Source of the DNA: Peribacillus asahii
GTDB taxonomy: Bacteria; Bacillota; Bacilli; Bacillales; DSM-1321
Direction: 5' to 3'
Assembly: GCF_003570725.1 (NCBI RefSeq)
Contig: NZ_QWVS01000021.1
Location: forward strand, 1 to 64,000
Length of the DNA: 64,000 nt
The translations under genes and the position numbers were made by a program. The notes beneath the pieces were generated by a model. It was not told the origin of the DNA and did not search any database. It saw only the letters and a program-made list of their open reading frames with translations. Positions within the stretch are counted from its first letter, which is position 1; every line of letters starts with the position of its first letter. Of the stretch, positions 1-8,377 are shown piece by piece.

Positions 1-10
1 CTCCGATAGA
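1..10 (-). rRNA. 5' end of a 16S rRNA gene (partial)
   Basis: Read leftwards, the first ten bases give TCTATCGGAG, which matches the start of Bacillus 16S rRNA just before the AGTTTGATCC segment. The rest of the gene lies outside the window. The call rests on this short match plus the rRNA-type leader and tandem promoters immediately upstream, so it is strong as a package but not from the ten bases alone. Confidence 0.75.
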
Positions 11-118
11 ATTTGAATTAGCTCTTTGCACTTTGCACTTTTTTATAGTGTGTGCTCACTTTAAAAATTAACGTTGGCGCTTTGTTTTGTTCAGTTTTCA
101 AAGAGCAATATTTCAATC
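11..118 (-). other. rRNA operon leader with boxA-like antitermination site
   Basis: Read on the minus strand this segment contains GCTCTTTGAAAACTGAAC (about 90-107), the conserved leader motif that precedes Bacillus 16S genes and includes the boxA antitermination signal. It joins the tandem promoters to the 16S 5' end. Confidence 0.75.
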
Positions 119-125
119 TTTATTC

Positions 126-154
126 ATTTTAACACACCTTCGAATAGTTGTCAA
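126..154 (-). promoter_or_regulatory. rRNA promoter P3 (sigma-A)
   Basis: On the minus strand there is a TTGACA -35 (149-154), a 17-nt spacer and a TAAAAT -10 (126-131). It is the promoter closest to the 16S gene. Confidence 0.85.
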
Positions 155-208
155 CTTCTACGAAGTTATGAAGTGTTTTTTAATCGCTGTTTTTTCAGCG
201 ACCATTTC

Positions 209-237
209 ATCTTAACGCTTTTAAAATCAAAAGTCAA
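209..237 (-). promoter_or_regulatory. rRNA promoter P2 (sigma-A)
   Basis: On the minus strand there is a TTGACT -35 (232-237), a 17-nt spacer and a TAAGAT -10 (209-214), about 83 bp upstream of P3. Confidence 0.85.
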
Positions 238-289
238 TCTCTTTTTTTAGATTGTTTTTTCGATGTTTTGTTTCCTTATTGCTTTATCT

Positions 290-318
290 ATATTAAAGCT
301 TAAAAACATATAAGTCAA
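290..318 (-). promoter_or_regulatory. rRNA promoter P1 (sigma-A)
   Basis: On the minus strand there is a TTGACT -35 (313-318), a 17-nt spacer and a TAATAT -10 (290-295). All three promoters have the same spacer and are about 81-83 bp apart. From 319 to 639 I see no gene; a TTGACA at 524-529 is a possible -35 for the esterase gene but lacks a good -10. Confidence 0.8.
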
Positions 319-639
319 CCTATTTTTTAATTTAATAATATCTACTACAACATGCAACTAAAAAGTCCTCCCTCTAACCATCCCACTTCCGATAATCACA
401 TTAAGTCCTCCTAAAACATCTAAAGTAACCTCCGCTTTCCTCATAGTCATCATTCTTTTTCATTTGATCTATGATCTCCCCTTCAACATCAAAAACTACT
501 ATTAAACGTCATGGAAAATTAAGTTGACATTCATATATGATTTATGATAACTTTATACCAAGTAAACTAATGTGATTAATTAACTTTGGATTTTTCTAAA
601 AAATATAGACATAATTATTTATAAAAGGAGGCTTTACTA

Positions 640-1398
640 ATGACAAAATTACACGTACGTCCAGGAGCGGAGTCATTTTTTCTACCAGGCAACTCAACAG
701 GTATTCTAATATGTCATGGTTTTAACGGAACTCCACAAAGTGTGCGGTATTTGGGGGAGGAATTTGCTGCTCATGGGTATACAGTATATGCCCCAAGATT
801 AACAGGACATGGAACACACGTAAATGAAATGGAGGAAGCTACATACTTAGATTGGATAGACGATTTACACGAAGCCTATCTTCTATTAAAACAAACTTGT
901 CATTCTATCTTTGTCATTGGCCAATCTATGGGGGGCGCGCTTGCCCTGCATTTAGCTACTAAAGAAAAGTTCGATGGAGTACTGACCATTAATGCTGCTC
1001 TTTCTGTTCCTGAATACGAGGTATTAGCTAATCAAGTAGAGCCTCGATTTATCACGGAAGGAAAACCAGATATTAAGGACCTAGAAGCAACGGAAATCAC
1101 TTATGACCAAGTCCCATTAAAAGCGGTCTTTCAATTACTTAATATCATGAAAGTAGTCAAACAAGAGCTTCCAAAAGTCAAATGCCCAAGCATGCTCTTT
1201 GTATCTCCAGAAGATCACGTTGTGCCTGCACAATGTACTGATGATATTTATAACTCTGTAGCAGCATCACACAAAGAAAAGGTCATCTTACCGAATTCTT
1301 ATCATGTTGCTTCATTAGACTATGATAAAGATAAGATTGTCGAGCATGCCTTAAACTTTATTCAATCTCATGCAAAGAATGCTATTGTTGCTTCTTAA
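640..1398 (+). CDS. Carboxylesterase, Est30/YvaK type
   Basis: Alpha/beta hydrolase of 252 residues, the usual length for the small monomeric Bacillus/Geobacillus carboxylesterases that cleave short-chain esters in the cytoplasm. The nucleophile elbow GQSMGG places the catalytic serine near residue 96. SPEDHVVP carries the probable aspartate and NSYHVASLD the probable histidine of the triad. The oxyanion-hole HGFNGTP lies near residue 26. No signal peptide is visible. An AGGAGG site about eight bases before the ATG fixes the start. In many bacilli this gene sits next to secG and rnr; here it stands alone, between an rRNA operon and a convergent membrane-protein gene. The natural substrate is unknown. 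Confidence 0.9.
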   Translation: MTKLHVRPGAESFFLPGNSTGILICHGFNGTPQSVRYLGEEFAAHGYTVYAPRLTGHGTHVNEMEEATYLDWIDDLHEAYLLLKQTCHSIFVIGQSMGGALALHLATKEKFDGVLTINAALSVPEYEVLANQVEPRFITEGKPDIKDLEATEITYDQVPLKAVFQLLNIMKVVKQELPKVKCPSMLFVSPEDHVVPAQCTDDIYNSVAASHKEKVILPNSYHVASLDYDKDKIVEHALNFIQSHAKNAIVAS

Positions 1399-1414
1399 AA
1401 TTAAAAAACAGGAA

Positions 1415-1443
1415 AAAACCGAGAGCTATTCACTCTCGGTTTT
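1415..1443. terminator. Bidirectional terminator
   Basis: Stem AAAACCGAGAG / CTCTCGGTTTT with a 7-nt loop lies between two convergent genes. Its left arm and loop overlap the stop codon of the minus-strand gene. Confidence 0.85.
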
Positions 1444-2757
1444 CTGTATAGTTGGTACAATCGGTACTTTCTTGACTTCCACGTATAGCACATGATGGCC
1501 ATCCATTTCTTTAACAATAAACTCATAACCACCAGCCTCTCGCTTATCCCCGATAGCCACTTCATACTTTCCTGTTAAAATCCAACCACCTAACGTATCA
1601 ACGTCGTCTTCTACCAAATCAATAGCTAACGTATCATTCACATCTTCAATTAAAGTTTTTGCATCGAAGATATAATGATTGTCAGTAATCTTTTGAATAA
1701 GCGGACGTTCGTCTTGGTCAAATTCATCGCGAATATCGCCCACAATTTCCTCTAAAATATCTTCAACGGTTACAAGACCCGCTGTTCCACCATATTCATC
1801 CGATAAAATCGCCATATGAATTCGTTCTTTTTGCATTTTAAGCAATAAGTCATGAATCGGAATGGTTTCTAGTACTCGAATGACTGGCGTAATAAAAGAA
1901 TCGACTGTTAATTCCGCAACATTTTCTTCTGTAATGGTCGCTGTATATAAACGTTTAATATTGACCATTCCAATAACGTTATCTTTATCCCCATCAGTTA
2001 CTGGATAACGAGTAAATTGTTCTTCTTGAATTAACTCAACTACATCCAGTAATCGCATGCCTTTTTCAATTACGACCATTTCTGTACGCGGAACCATAAT
2101 TTCATTAGCGATACGTTCATCAAATTCAAATATTTGGTTAACATATTTATATTCTGATTGGTTAATTTCACCGCTTTTATAGCTTTCAGATAAAATAATA
2201 CGTAACTCTTCTTCTGAGTGAGCTTCTTCTCCTTCTGATACTGGTTTCATTCCAAAAGCACTCGTTAACAAACGAGCAGAACCATTTAGCATCCAAATAA
2301 ATGGATACATTATGCGGTAAAACCAGATTAATGGCTTAACAAACATTAGCGTAATCGTTTCTGCCTTTTGAATCGCCACCGTTTTCGGAGCCAGCTCCCC
2401 AACGACTACGTGTAAAAAAGTAACCGATGCAAACGCAATGACAAAAGAAAGAATATGACTAACAGAAGGATCTATTCCCCATTTATTAAAAACCGGATGA
2501 AGTAAAGCTTCTACAGTCGGTTCTCCTAGCCAACCAAGTCCTAATGCTGTAACGGTAATTCCTAACTGACAAGCTGATAAATATTCATCTAAATGTGATG
2601 TAACTTTCTTAGCAGCGACAGCATTTTTATGTCCATCTTCTATTAATTGATTAATACGGGAACTTCTTACTTTTACAATGGCAAATTCAGAAGCCACAAA
2701 AAAAGCGGTTAAAGCAATTAAAAAGGCTACTGCTAATAATTTTATCGTAATGTCCAA
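1426..2757 (-). CDS. CorC/HlyC-type CNNM-CBS membrane protein, MpfA/YhdP-like
   Basis: Protein of 443 residues with the family architecture: an N-terminal DUF21/CNNM membrane domain (about 1-200, four hydrophobic stretches, signature GELAPKT), a CBS pair (about 215-340, with the linker sequence PRTEM before it) and a C-terminal CorC_HlyC domain (about 350-430). In B. subtilis the relative MpfA (YhdP) exports magnesium and neighbours the MerR gene yhdQ; the same two gene types are neighbours here, which supports this subgroup. The chosen TTG start has no good ribosome binding site directly before it. A strong AGGAGGTG lies about 50 nt further upstream and an in-frame TGA separates the two, so the true start or its control is uncertain. 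Confidence 0.85.
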   Translation of the reverse strand: MDITIKLLAVAFLIALTAFFVASEFAIVKVRSSRINQLIEDGHKNAVAAKKVTSHLDEYLSACQLGITVTALGLGWLGEPTVEALLHPVFNKWGIDPSVSHILSFVIAFASVTFLHVVVGELAPKTVAIQKAETITLMFVKPLIWFYRIMYPFIWMLNGSARLLTSAFGMKPVSEGEEAHSEEELRIILSESYKSGEINQSEYKYVNQIFEFDERIANEIMVPRTEMVVIEKGMRLLDVVELIQEEQFTRYPVTDGDKDNVIGMVNIKRLYTATITEENVAELTVDSFITPVIRVLETIPIHDLLLKMQKERIHMAILSDEYGGTAGLVTVEDILEEIVGDIRDEFDQDERPLIQKITDNHYIFDAKTLIEDVNDTLAIDLVEDDVDTLGGWILTGKYEVAIGDKREAGGYEFIVKEMDGHHVLYVEVKKVPIVPTIQKTESE

Positions 2758-2860
2758 TATGTGCGGGGTATATCAAGCGTCTAAAGCCATGACGGTTGAC
2801 AGGTCCCAAGCACCTCCTATTTTCAACAATTTTTAGTGATTTACAGCTTTTGTTGAAGAA
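2758..2860 (-). promoter_or_regulatory. Structured leader of the CorC-type gene
   Basis: On the minus strand a hairpin with arms TTCAACAA and TTGTTGAA is followed by AGGAGGTGC. GTGC and GGG of that segment can pair with CCC and GCAC just before the TTG start, which would hide the ribosome binding site. A five-codon frame (ATG GCT TTA GAC GCT TGA) lies inside. It could be a translational regulator, possibly metal-responsive; it does not match any riboswitch consensus I know. Confidence 0.4.
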
Positions 2861-2937
2861 ATCCGAGGTCAGTTGAATCTAAAACCATTGTTCATAATAT
2901 GCTCTTTGGGTAAAAGAAATATAGGGCATAAATATCC

Positions 2938-3333
2938 TTAAATGAGTAAAACTAATAAAGATTGAATTAGCGTCATGCTTTCATGAGAAATCTGCTTCTT
3001 TAATAGCCGTTCATTTTTCTTATCTTTCTTGATTAAATCCAGTACTTCTTGCAACTCCTCATTTAAGCCGTGCAGCTTTTCTTTTAACTGCACCCCTGTT
3101 TCTTTTATATCTAGCGTGTTATGCTCTGGTTGTAGTAGGCATTCTCTGATTTCTTCAAGTGAATAGTGCTTTTCTTTATATGCAATAATCCGGCGCAATC
3201 GTTCTAACTGTTGTTTATGATAGTAACGGTAATTAGAAGGGGAACGTTCCGCTTCTAATAAACCAATATTGGTATAATAATCAACAGTTCGTTTCGTTAC
3301 ATTCGCCAACTGCGCTAACTCTCCAATTTTCAA
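2938..3333 (-). CDS. MerR-family transcriptional regulator, YhdQ-like
   Basis: 131 residues. The N-terminal winged HTH is typical of MerR (MKIGELAQLANVTKRTVDYY), followed by a dimerisation helix (about 75-115). The copper-type MerR proteins carry paired C-terminal cysteines; this protein has only one cysteine (near residue 65), so a metal-sensing role as in CueR is not supported by sequence. It starts at TTG about 21 nt after a GGAGG, a longer gap than usual. It lies upstream of and in the same direction as the CorC-type gene, the order known from B. subtilis yhdQ-yhdP. The target genes are unknown. Confidence 0.8.
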   Translation of the reverse strand: MKIGELAQLANVTKRTVDYYTNIGLLEAERSPSNYRYYHKQQLERLRRIIAYKEKHYSLEEIRECLLQPEHNTLDIKETGVQLKEKLHGLNEELQEVLDLIKKDKKNERLLKKQISHESMTLIQSLLVLLI

Positions 3334-3541
3334 TGTCTCGTTCCCAACGTAATCCCTCCTAAACCGTCACGTGATAGTTTGTTTATCGTAACGTAAATTT
3401 CCCTACATATATCATATAATGTTTGGGGTGAATTGAGAAATATTTATTACTATTCTTAAACATCCGCTTAACTTTCCTCATAGTTTTACTTATAAGCTTA
3501 ATACGGCTGCTATATCGAAAAGATAGTATGCATTATAAAAA

Positions 3542-3562
3542 CCGATTATTTTCTATAATCGG
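3542..3562 (-). terminator. Terminator of the zinc-finger microprotein gene
   Basis: Perfect stem CCGATTAT / ATAATCGG with a 5-nt loop, followed on the minus strand by TTTTT. Confidence 0.8.
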
Positions 3563-3588
3563 CATAGGCAACTTTATATAAATAATCG

Positions 3589-3705
3589 TTATTTTTTCGC
3601 TTTAACGTACGAACTAGCAACAATTTTTGGACCGCATTGACATAGGATGGAATGTTTTAATTTCTTAATCAGCGCTCCACATGATCCACAGATTTTAACA
3701 GTCAA
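3589..3705 (-). CDS. 38-residue zinc-finger microprotein
   Basis: Short frame starting TTG, reading MTVKICGSCGALIKKLKHSI then LCQCGP and a lysine-rich tail. The CxxC and CxC pairs could bind one zinc ion as a small ribbon. An AAGGGGACA ribosome binding site lies five to six bases before the start, and a dedicated terminator follows at 3542-3562, so this looks like a real single-gene unit. I do not recognise a named family. The function is unknown; a nucleic-acid or protein-binding zinc ribbon is the simplest guess. Confidence 0.65.
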   Translation of the reverse strand: MTVKICGSCGALIKKLKHSILCQCGPKIVASSYVKAKK

Positions 3706-3862
3706 CCGAATGTCCCCTTTCAAACATGATATACTATCTATTATACAACACATCATTTAATAATCAATACTAAATTAAAATTATTATAATTAAGTTAAAT
3801 TCTTTAACAAAATATGCGCTTTAGTATACAATTAAATAAAGCCTATACGGAAAGTTGGTTTT

Positions 3863-4288
3863 ATGATGAACAAAGTTCGTTCTATTCCTCGTCCATTAGT
3901 AAGAGCGAATCAATGGACAATTTTTGGAAGTGTTGTTTTAACACTTATAACGAAACAAGAATGGATTTTAGCGATTCCACTAATTGCTTGCCTGCTTGGT
4001 TTACTTTTTGATTTTAATCCTGTTATGCGATTCGCAAAGCTGTTCTTACGCAAAAAAACTTCAGATTATATTCCTGAAGATTACGACCAACAAAAATTCA
4101 ATTCTATAATTGCCATTTCTTGCTTAGGTCTTGGCTTACTTAGCTTTTTATTAGATTGGACACGTATTGCCTATATCTTCACAATCATGGTCGGTATCGC
4201 CTCATTTGTAGCCATTCTTGGGTTCTGTATTGGCTGCTTCATTCACTATCAATGGAAACAATTCACGTATCGTCGTTCTTTAAAATAA
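3863..4288 (+). CDS. DUF4395 membrane protein
   Basis: 141 residues with an N-terminal RSIPRPLVRANQW segment followed by about four hydrophobic segments, matching the DUF4395 family of small integral membrane proteins of unknown role. A second ATG lies directly after the first; a weak GGAAAG precedes. The longer frame beginning at 3814 in another phase is a shadow. It converges with the iron-uptake operon across a shared terminator, so the neighbours give no functional hint. Confidence 0.75.
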   Translation: MMNKVRSIPRPLVRANQWTIFGSVVLTLITKQEWILAIPLIACLLGLLFDFNPVMRFAKLFLRKKTSDYIPEDYDQQKFNSIIAISCLGLGLLSFLLDWTRIAYIFTIMVGIASFVAILGFCIGCFIHYQWKQFTYRRSLK

Positions 4289-4297
4289 GCTTTATAA

Positions 4298-4338
4298 AAC
4301 AACACGAGCCTGACCAATAAAATCAGACTCGTGTTGTT
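4298..4338. terminator. Bidirectional terminator
   Basis: Sixteen-base arms (4298-4313 and 4323-4338, one mismatch) flank a 9-nt loop between convergent DUF4395 and efeU genes; T-rich tracts lie on both sides. Confidence 0.85.
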
Positions 4339-6068
4339 TATACATATTTCTTTCGAATAACCATCGTTGTTACTAAAATGATTAGAAGCAAACCAATTTG
4401 CGGCAGCACTGTTTCCCACGTTGGATATAAGCCTGCCCATTCAACAAACGGAAAAGAATGAATCGTATGGGTTGCAATCACTTGTGATACTTGAAGAGAA
4501 TGAATACTCACACCAAGAATTTTAAAAGCAATGGCATAAATTAAGATTGTTGTGACTTTTAAGAATGGTGAAATTGGGATTTTCACACTATAGCGGAGCA
4601 TCACAAACCCTACAACTACTAAAATAACAACTGCAATTCCAATTCCACTTACTAACTGGGTTAACGTCATATAAGGCGCCATACCAGTATAAAAAATAAT
4701 GGTTTCAGCCCCTTCACGGAAAATCGATAAAAAGCTGATCAATGCAAAAGAAAAGAGACTTCCAGTTGCAATTGCTTCATTCATCTGTTTCCCGATATAC
4801 TGATTCCATGAGCGGATATTCGACTTACTGTGTAACCATGCCCCAACTGTCAACATCATAAGTACAGCTACAATCCCCGTAATTCCTTCAATGTATTCAC
4901 GACTTGAAGCAGCTGTTAATTGTGAAAAGACTACATTAATCACAACAGCTAATACCGCACTGGAAACAAGCCCTGCGAGAACACCATACCAAATCCATTT
5001 TTGCTTCGCCTCATGTCCAACACGTTTTAGAAAAGATAATAAGGTTGCTACAATCAATAAGGCTTCTAAACCTTCTCGTAATAAAACAAGCGCAGCATCC
5101 CACATAGAATACTTCGTTTCCCCTAATAACGGTTGAAGTCGTGCATTTAAATCAGTAACAATGTCATTCGCCTCATCGACCTTCGCATTCTTCGATTGAA
5201 GCAAGCTAATGGCAGTCGGCACTTTCGTCTCCATATCGCTATATAGCTTACTATCTCGCGTAGATACAGCACCTTCAACCATTGGCCAGATGAACAAAAT
5301 CTCATTCAAATTTTCAACTGCTTGATCTATTTTTTGATTAGATATATTATCGGCACTCTTTTCAAGCAGTTTTGTTACATCGCTTAAAGAATAATCTTCC
5401 TTACTATTTTCTGCGACTTTACCGCTTAAAAAATCTTCAATTACCTGTTGCAAACCCTCTAAATTTTCTAAAGCCTTATCATAATCAACTGGATCTTGTG
5501 TAATAGCAATACGAACGAATGCCATATACGTTTCAATTTGACCGTATGAAGCTGTGCTTTCATTGCTGACAGCGAGTTCCACCTCATTCCATTGGTTAAA
5601 AATAAGGTTGTATTGAGCCTTTACCTTCGAATTATCTTTTGCAGCTACACTTTCTTTCATATCTTCAATCAAAGGAACGATTTGCCGCAGCTTTTCTTTT
5701 TTTGTGCTCATATCAACTGGATTTTGTTCGGCATCGTAATTAATAAGAGCTGTTGAAAGGGCTGATAATTTCGCTCGAAGTTCTTCAGGCGTCTCTCCTG
5801 CCTCTAACCCCTTCTCTACATCTGTCATACGCTCGTCTACGACATCCGCAAGCTTACTATCTACTTTAATTTGTTTCCACTCTTTTTCAAATAAATGAAT
5901 ATTATCGGAAACTGCTTCAGTATCCCCAGTCTTTGCTTTCATCAAACTATCGCCAATATACATAAATAGCTGATCATGATTCTCCCCTGCAAACACTTTC
6001 GTTCCGGATAAAATCAAAACAAAGGCGACGAACAAAGCGAATAATTTACTTCGTTTCACCAGAAACAT
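4338..6068 (-). CDS. efeU: EfeU, FTR1-family iron permease
   Basis: 576 residues. A signal sequence and a long extracytoplasmic N-terminal region (about 25-330, with repeated helical segments) precede the C-terminal seven-TM FTR1 domain. The two iron-binding REGxE motifs are visible as REGLEA and REGAET. The protein imports ferric iron across the membrane together with EfeO and EfeB. It is the last gene of the operon, 12 nt after efeB, with a weak purine-rich ribosome binding site. In B. subtilis the order is ywbL (U), ywbM (O), ywbN (B); here the permease comes last. Confidence 0.95.
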   Translation of the reverse strand: MFLVKRSKLFALFVAFVLILSGTKVFAGENHDQLFMYIGDSLMKAKTGDTEAVSDNIHLFEKEWKQIKVDSKLADVVDERMTDVEKGLEAGETPEELRAKLSALSTALINYDAEQNPVDMSTKKEKLRQIVPLIEDMKESVAAKDNSKVKAQYNLIFNQWNEVELAVSNESTASYGQIETYMAFVRIAITQDPVDYDKALENLEGLQQVIEDFLSGKVAENSKEDYSLSDVTKLLEKSADNISNQKIDQAVENLNEILFIWPMVEGAVSTRDSKLYSDMETKVPTAISLLQSKNAKVDEANDIVTDLNARLQPLLGETKYSMWDAALVLLREGLEALLIVATLLSFLKRVGHEAKQKWIWYGVLAGLVSSAVLAVVINVVFSQLTAASSREYIEGITGIVAVLMMLTVGAWLHSKSNIRSWNQYIGKQMNEAIATGSLFSFALISFLSIFREGAETIIFYTGMAPYMTLTQLVSGIGIAVVILVVVGFVMLRYSVKIPISPFLKVTTILIYAIAFKILGVSIHSLQVSQVIATHTIHSFPFVEWAGLYPTWETVLPQIGLLLIILVTTMVIRKKYV

Positions 6069-6080
6069 CTCTCTTTCTTA

Positions 6081-7364
6081 TTAATCAAACAGAGTCTCAC
6101 CAATATATCCGCCTTTTTGTACACCCGGTAAGCAAGCAAAAAGAGCACTGCCCCGATGAACGATATATTCATTAAGCTTATCATTCTTTGCTAAACGCTG
6201 TTGCATCGGAATAAATTGAGTACTTGGGCGACGCTGGAAACAAATAAACACAAGTCCTGCATCCAAACTCCCTGTCTTTGTATCCATTCCATCTGTATAG
6301 GAATACGAGCGTCTTAAAATACTGTGCTTCCCATCACCACGTGCAACACGCATATGAGCTGTCTCAGGAATCACAAGCCGTCCTGTTTCATCCACTGCTT
6401 CAAAATCAGCGGAGTCAAATTCATTCTGCTTGCCAAGAGGGGCCCCGCTATCACGATGACGTCCAAATGTCGCTTCTTGATCATTTAATGTCGAACGATC
6501 CCACACTTCAATATACATTTGAATTCGGCGTACAACCATATAGCTACCGCCAACAAGCCAGTCCGGTCCGTCCCCTTTTTGTACCCAAACGGATTTCTGT
6601 AATGCACTCTTGCTCGTAACATCGGGATTGACCGTACCATCTTTAAAACCTAACAGATTACGCGGAGTTACTTTTTGAGCATCTGCGTTCTTCGTACGTT
6701 GGAAACCAGTTTGGGCCCAGTGAATCACTGCTTTTCCACGCGCCATTCGAACTAAATTTCTGACTGCATGGAACGCTACTTGTAAATCATCTGCACAAGC
6801 TTGAATACAAAGATCGCCTCCGGTCCACTCCTTCTTTAAAGCATCCAGCGGAAATTTCGGCAAATCTACTAATTCAGCTGGCTGTTTAGACCGTAAGCCA
6901 AACCGATCTTTACCATCCTTTACAAATAGACTCGGACCAACTCCAAAAGTAATGGTTAAATTAGAAGGAGATAACCCAACGGCTTCTCCCGTATCTTTCG
7001 GCGGTAAATTTCCATTAGTCGAAGTATCTCCAACCGTATTACCAGATGTCATTAACGCTGACGCTTCCGTCCACTCTTTAAAAAGCTGAATTAAATCTTG
7101 TTTCGAATCCGTCGTTACCTCCAATGACACAATGTATAAATTATCTTGAGGGGAAGTTGTAATTCCCGCTTGATTGGCACCGTAAAAAGGGACAATATCA
7201 TTACTTTGTCCCTTTGTTACAGTCGCATCAGATAACGCCAAAACCCCACCTAAGCCTGATGCTCCAAGAACAGCACCAACTCCACCAATTCCTGCTGCTT
7301 TTAACACACCTCGTCGACTTACCTTTTTCTCAAAGATAGAAGTTTCTTTTGATAGATCTGTCAA
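6081..7364 (-). CDS. efeB: EfeB, Tat-exported DyP-type haem peroxidase
   Basis: 427 residues. The N-terminus carries a twin-arginine signal (SRRGVLK near residue 16, then a hydrophobic alanine/glycine-rich stretch). The body is a dye-decolourising peroxidase with the GxxDG haem-pocket motif as GFKDGTVNP. In EfeUOB systems this enzyme acts outside the membrane and is thought to oxidise ferrous iron or take iron from haem for EfeU. It starts at TTG directly after the efeO stop codon (no gap), with GGAGG placed inside the end of efeO, so the two are translationally coupled. Confidence 0.95.
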   Translation of the reverse strand: MTDLSKETSIFEKKVSRRGVLKAAGIGGVGAVLGASGLGGVLALSDATVTKGQSNDIVPFYGANQAGITTSPQDNLYIVSLEVTTDSKQDLIQLFKEWTEASALMTSGNTVGDTSTNGNLPPKDTGEAVGLSPSNLTITFGVGPSLFVKDGKDRFGLRSKQPAELVDLPKFPLDALKKEWTGGDLCIQACADDLQVAFHAVRNLVRMARGKAVIHWAQTGFQRTKNADAQKVTPRNLLGFKDGTVNPDVTSKSALQKSVWVQKGDGPDWLVGGSYMVVRRIQMYIEVWDRSTLNDQEATFGRHRDSGAPLGKQNEFDSADFEAVDETGRLVIPETAHMRVARGDGKHSILRRSYSYTDGMDTKTGSLDAGLVFICFQRRPSTQFIPMQQRLAKNDKLNEYIVHRGSALFACLPGVQKGGYIGETLFD

Positions 7365-8210
7365 TTAAGACGCCTCCGTTACGATTCCTATTTGTGATAG
7401 TGGTTCTGCTAATGCATCAACGGCTTGACTGAATTTCTTCACTTCTGCTTCGGTTAAATCCGTATACAGCTTATAGCCGTCTCCCTCTTTTTGTTGGTCT
7501 AGAAGGCTATGCACTTGAGCAAATTGTGCTTCAATCGTTGCTGCTAAATCAGCATCCTTCGCTTTCACTTCATCTTTTAGTAAATTAAAAATTTCTTCAG
7601 CTCCTTGAACGTTCGCTACAAAATCATATAAGTCAGTATGAGAATAACGATCTTCCTCACCTGTTACTTTAGAAGTTGATACTTCGTTTAATAAATCAAC
7701 CGCGCCTGTAACTAATAAGTCTGGTGTCACTTCTACTGTTTCTACTTTTGCACGAAGTAAATGAACATCTTTCATTAATTGCTCCGCATACTCTTCATAG
7801 CCTTTTGTTGTGTTTTTCTCCCATAATCCGTATTCAATGCGGTGATACCCCGTCCATTCGTCTTCTGGAACATCTCCTTCACGAGCATCAATCTTTGGAT
7901 CTAAGTCTCCGAACACTTCTGCAATTGGCTCTGCACGCTCATAATGCATACGTGCCGGCGCATATAATTCTTTCGCTTTCTCAACATCTCCTTCAATTAC
8001 AGCGTTTGTAAACTCTTCTGTCGCTATAACAAACTCTTCAATTTCATTAATTGCATATTCTCTATATTCTGCTGTTACGCCGTCCAATGCATCTTTTGCA
8101 ACTTCTTTCGTTTCTTCCTTCTTTGTTGTTGCTTCCTCATTCTTTTGTGAGCAACCAAATAATAGACTAGTAGATAAAAGAACGGCTACAGCTGTCTTTG
8201 CTTTTTTCAT
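7365..8210 (-). CDS. efeO: EfeO/EfeM iron-binding lipoprotein (M75 family)
   Basis: 281 residues. The signal peptide ends in a lipobox (LLFGC, Cys 20), so the protein is a membrane-anchored lipoprotein. The M75/imelysin domain includes the family motif HxxE as HRIEYGLW. There is no N-terminal cupredoxin domain, so it is the short form also called EfeM. It presumably supplies iron to EfeU. It is the first gene of the operon, behind a promoter overlapped by a Fur box. Confidence 0.93.
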   Translation of the reverse strand: MKKAKTAVAVLLSTSLLFGCSQKNEEATTKKEETKEVAKDALDGVTAEYREYAINEIEEFVIATEEFTNAVIEGDVEKAKELYAPARMHYERAEPIAEVFGDLDPKIDAREGDVPEDEWTGYHRIEYGLWEKNTTKGYEEYAEQLMKDVHLLRAKVETVEVTPDLLVTGAVDLLNEVSTSKVTGEEDRYSHTDLYDFVANVQGAEEIFNLLKDEVKAKDADLAATIEAQFAQVHSLLDQQKEGDGYKLYTDLTEAEVKKFSQAVDALAEPLSQIGIVTEAS

Positions 8211-8249
8211 AAATAAAATCTCCCTTAAAGTGGTTTCGAATCTGTTTTT

Positions 8250-8278
8250 ATAATAGCAACAATGAGATTCATTATCAA
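8250..8278 (-). promoter_or_regulatory. efeOBU promoter with Fur box
   Basis: On the minus strand a TTGATA -35 (8273-8278), 17-nt spacer and TATTAT -10 (8250-8255) are visible. TGATAATGAATCTCA (8263-8277) matches the 7-1-7 Fur box TGATAATnATTATCA at 12 of 14 fixed positions and covers the -35, so Fur with iron should block polymerase binding. Confidence 0.8.
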
Positions 8279-8377
8279 TGGATTTTTTTAGATTTATAAT
8301 TCCCGTTTACCACTGGTACTCCAAGTTTTTCATTTTGGCCCATGAACATGTATGATGGAAGAAAAGGGGGATAAAAC

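Noticed and set aside
2758-2937. M-box or yybP-ykoY riboswitch
   Set aside because: The conserved core sequences of these classes are not present; only the gene type fits.
2938-3333. Assignment of the MerR protein as copper sensor CueR
   Set aside because: The paired C-terminal cysteines required for copper binding are absent.
6278-6619. 113-codon frame antisense to efeB
   Set aside because: Shadow of a well-supported gene; no ribosome binding site or family match.
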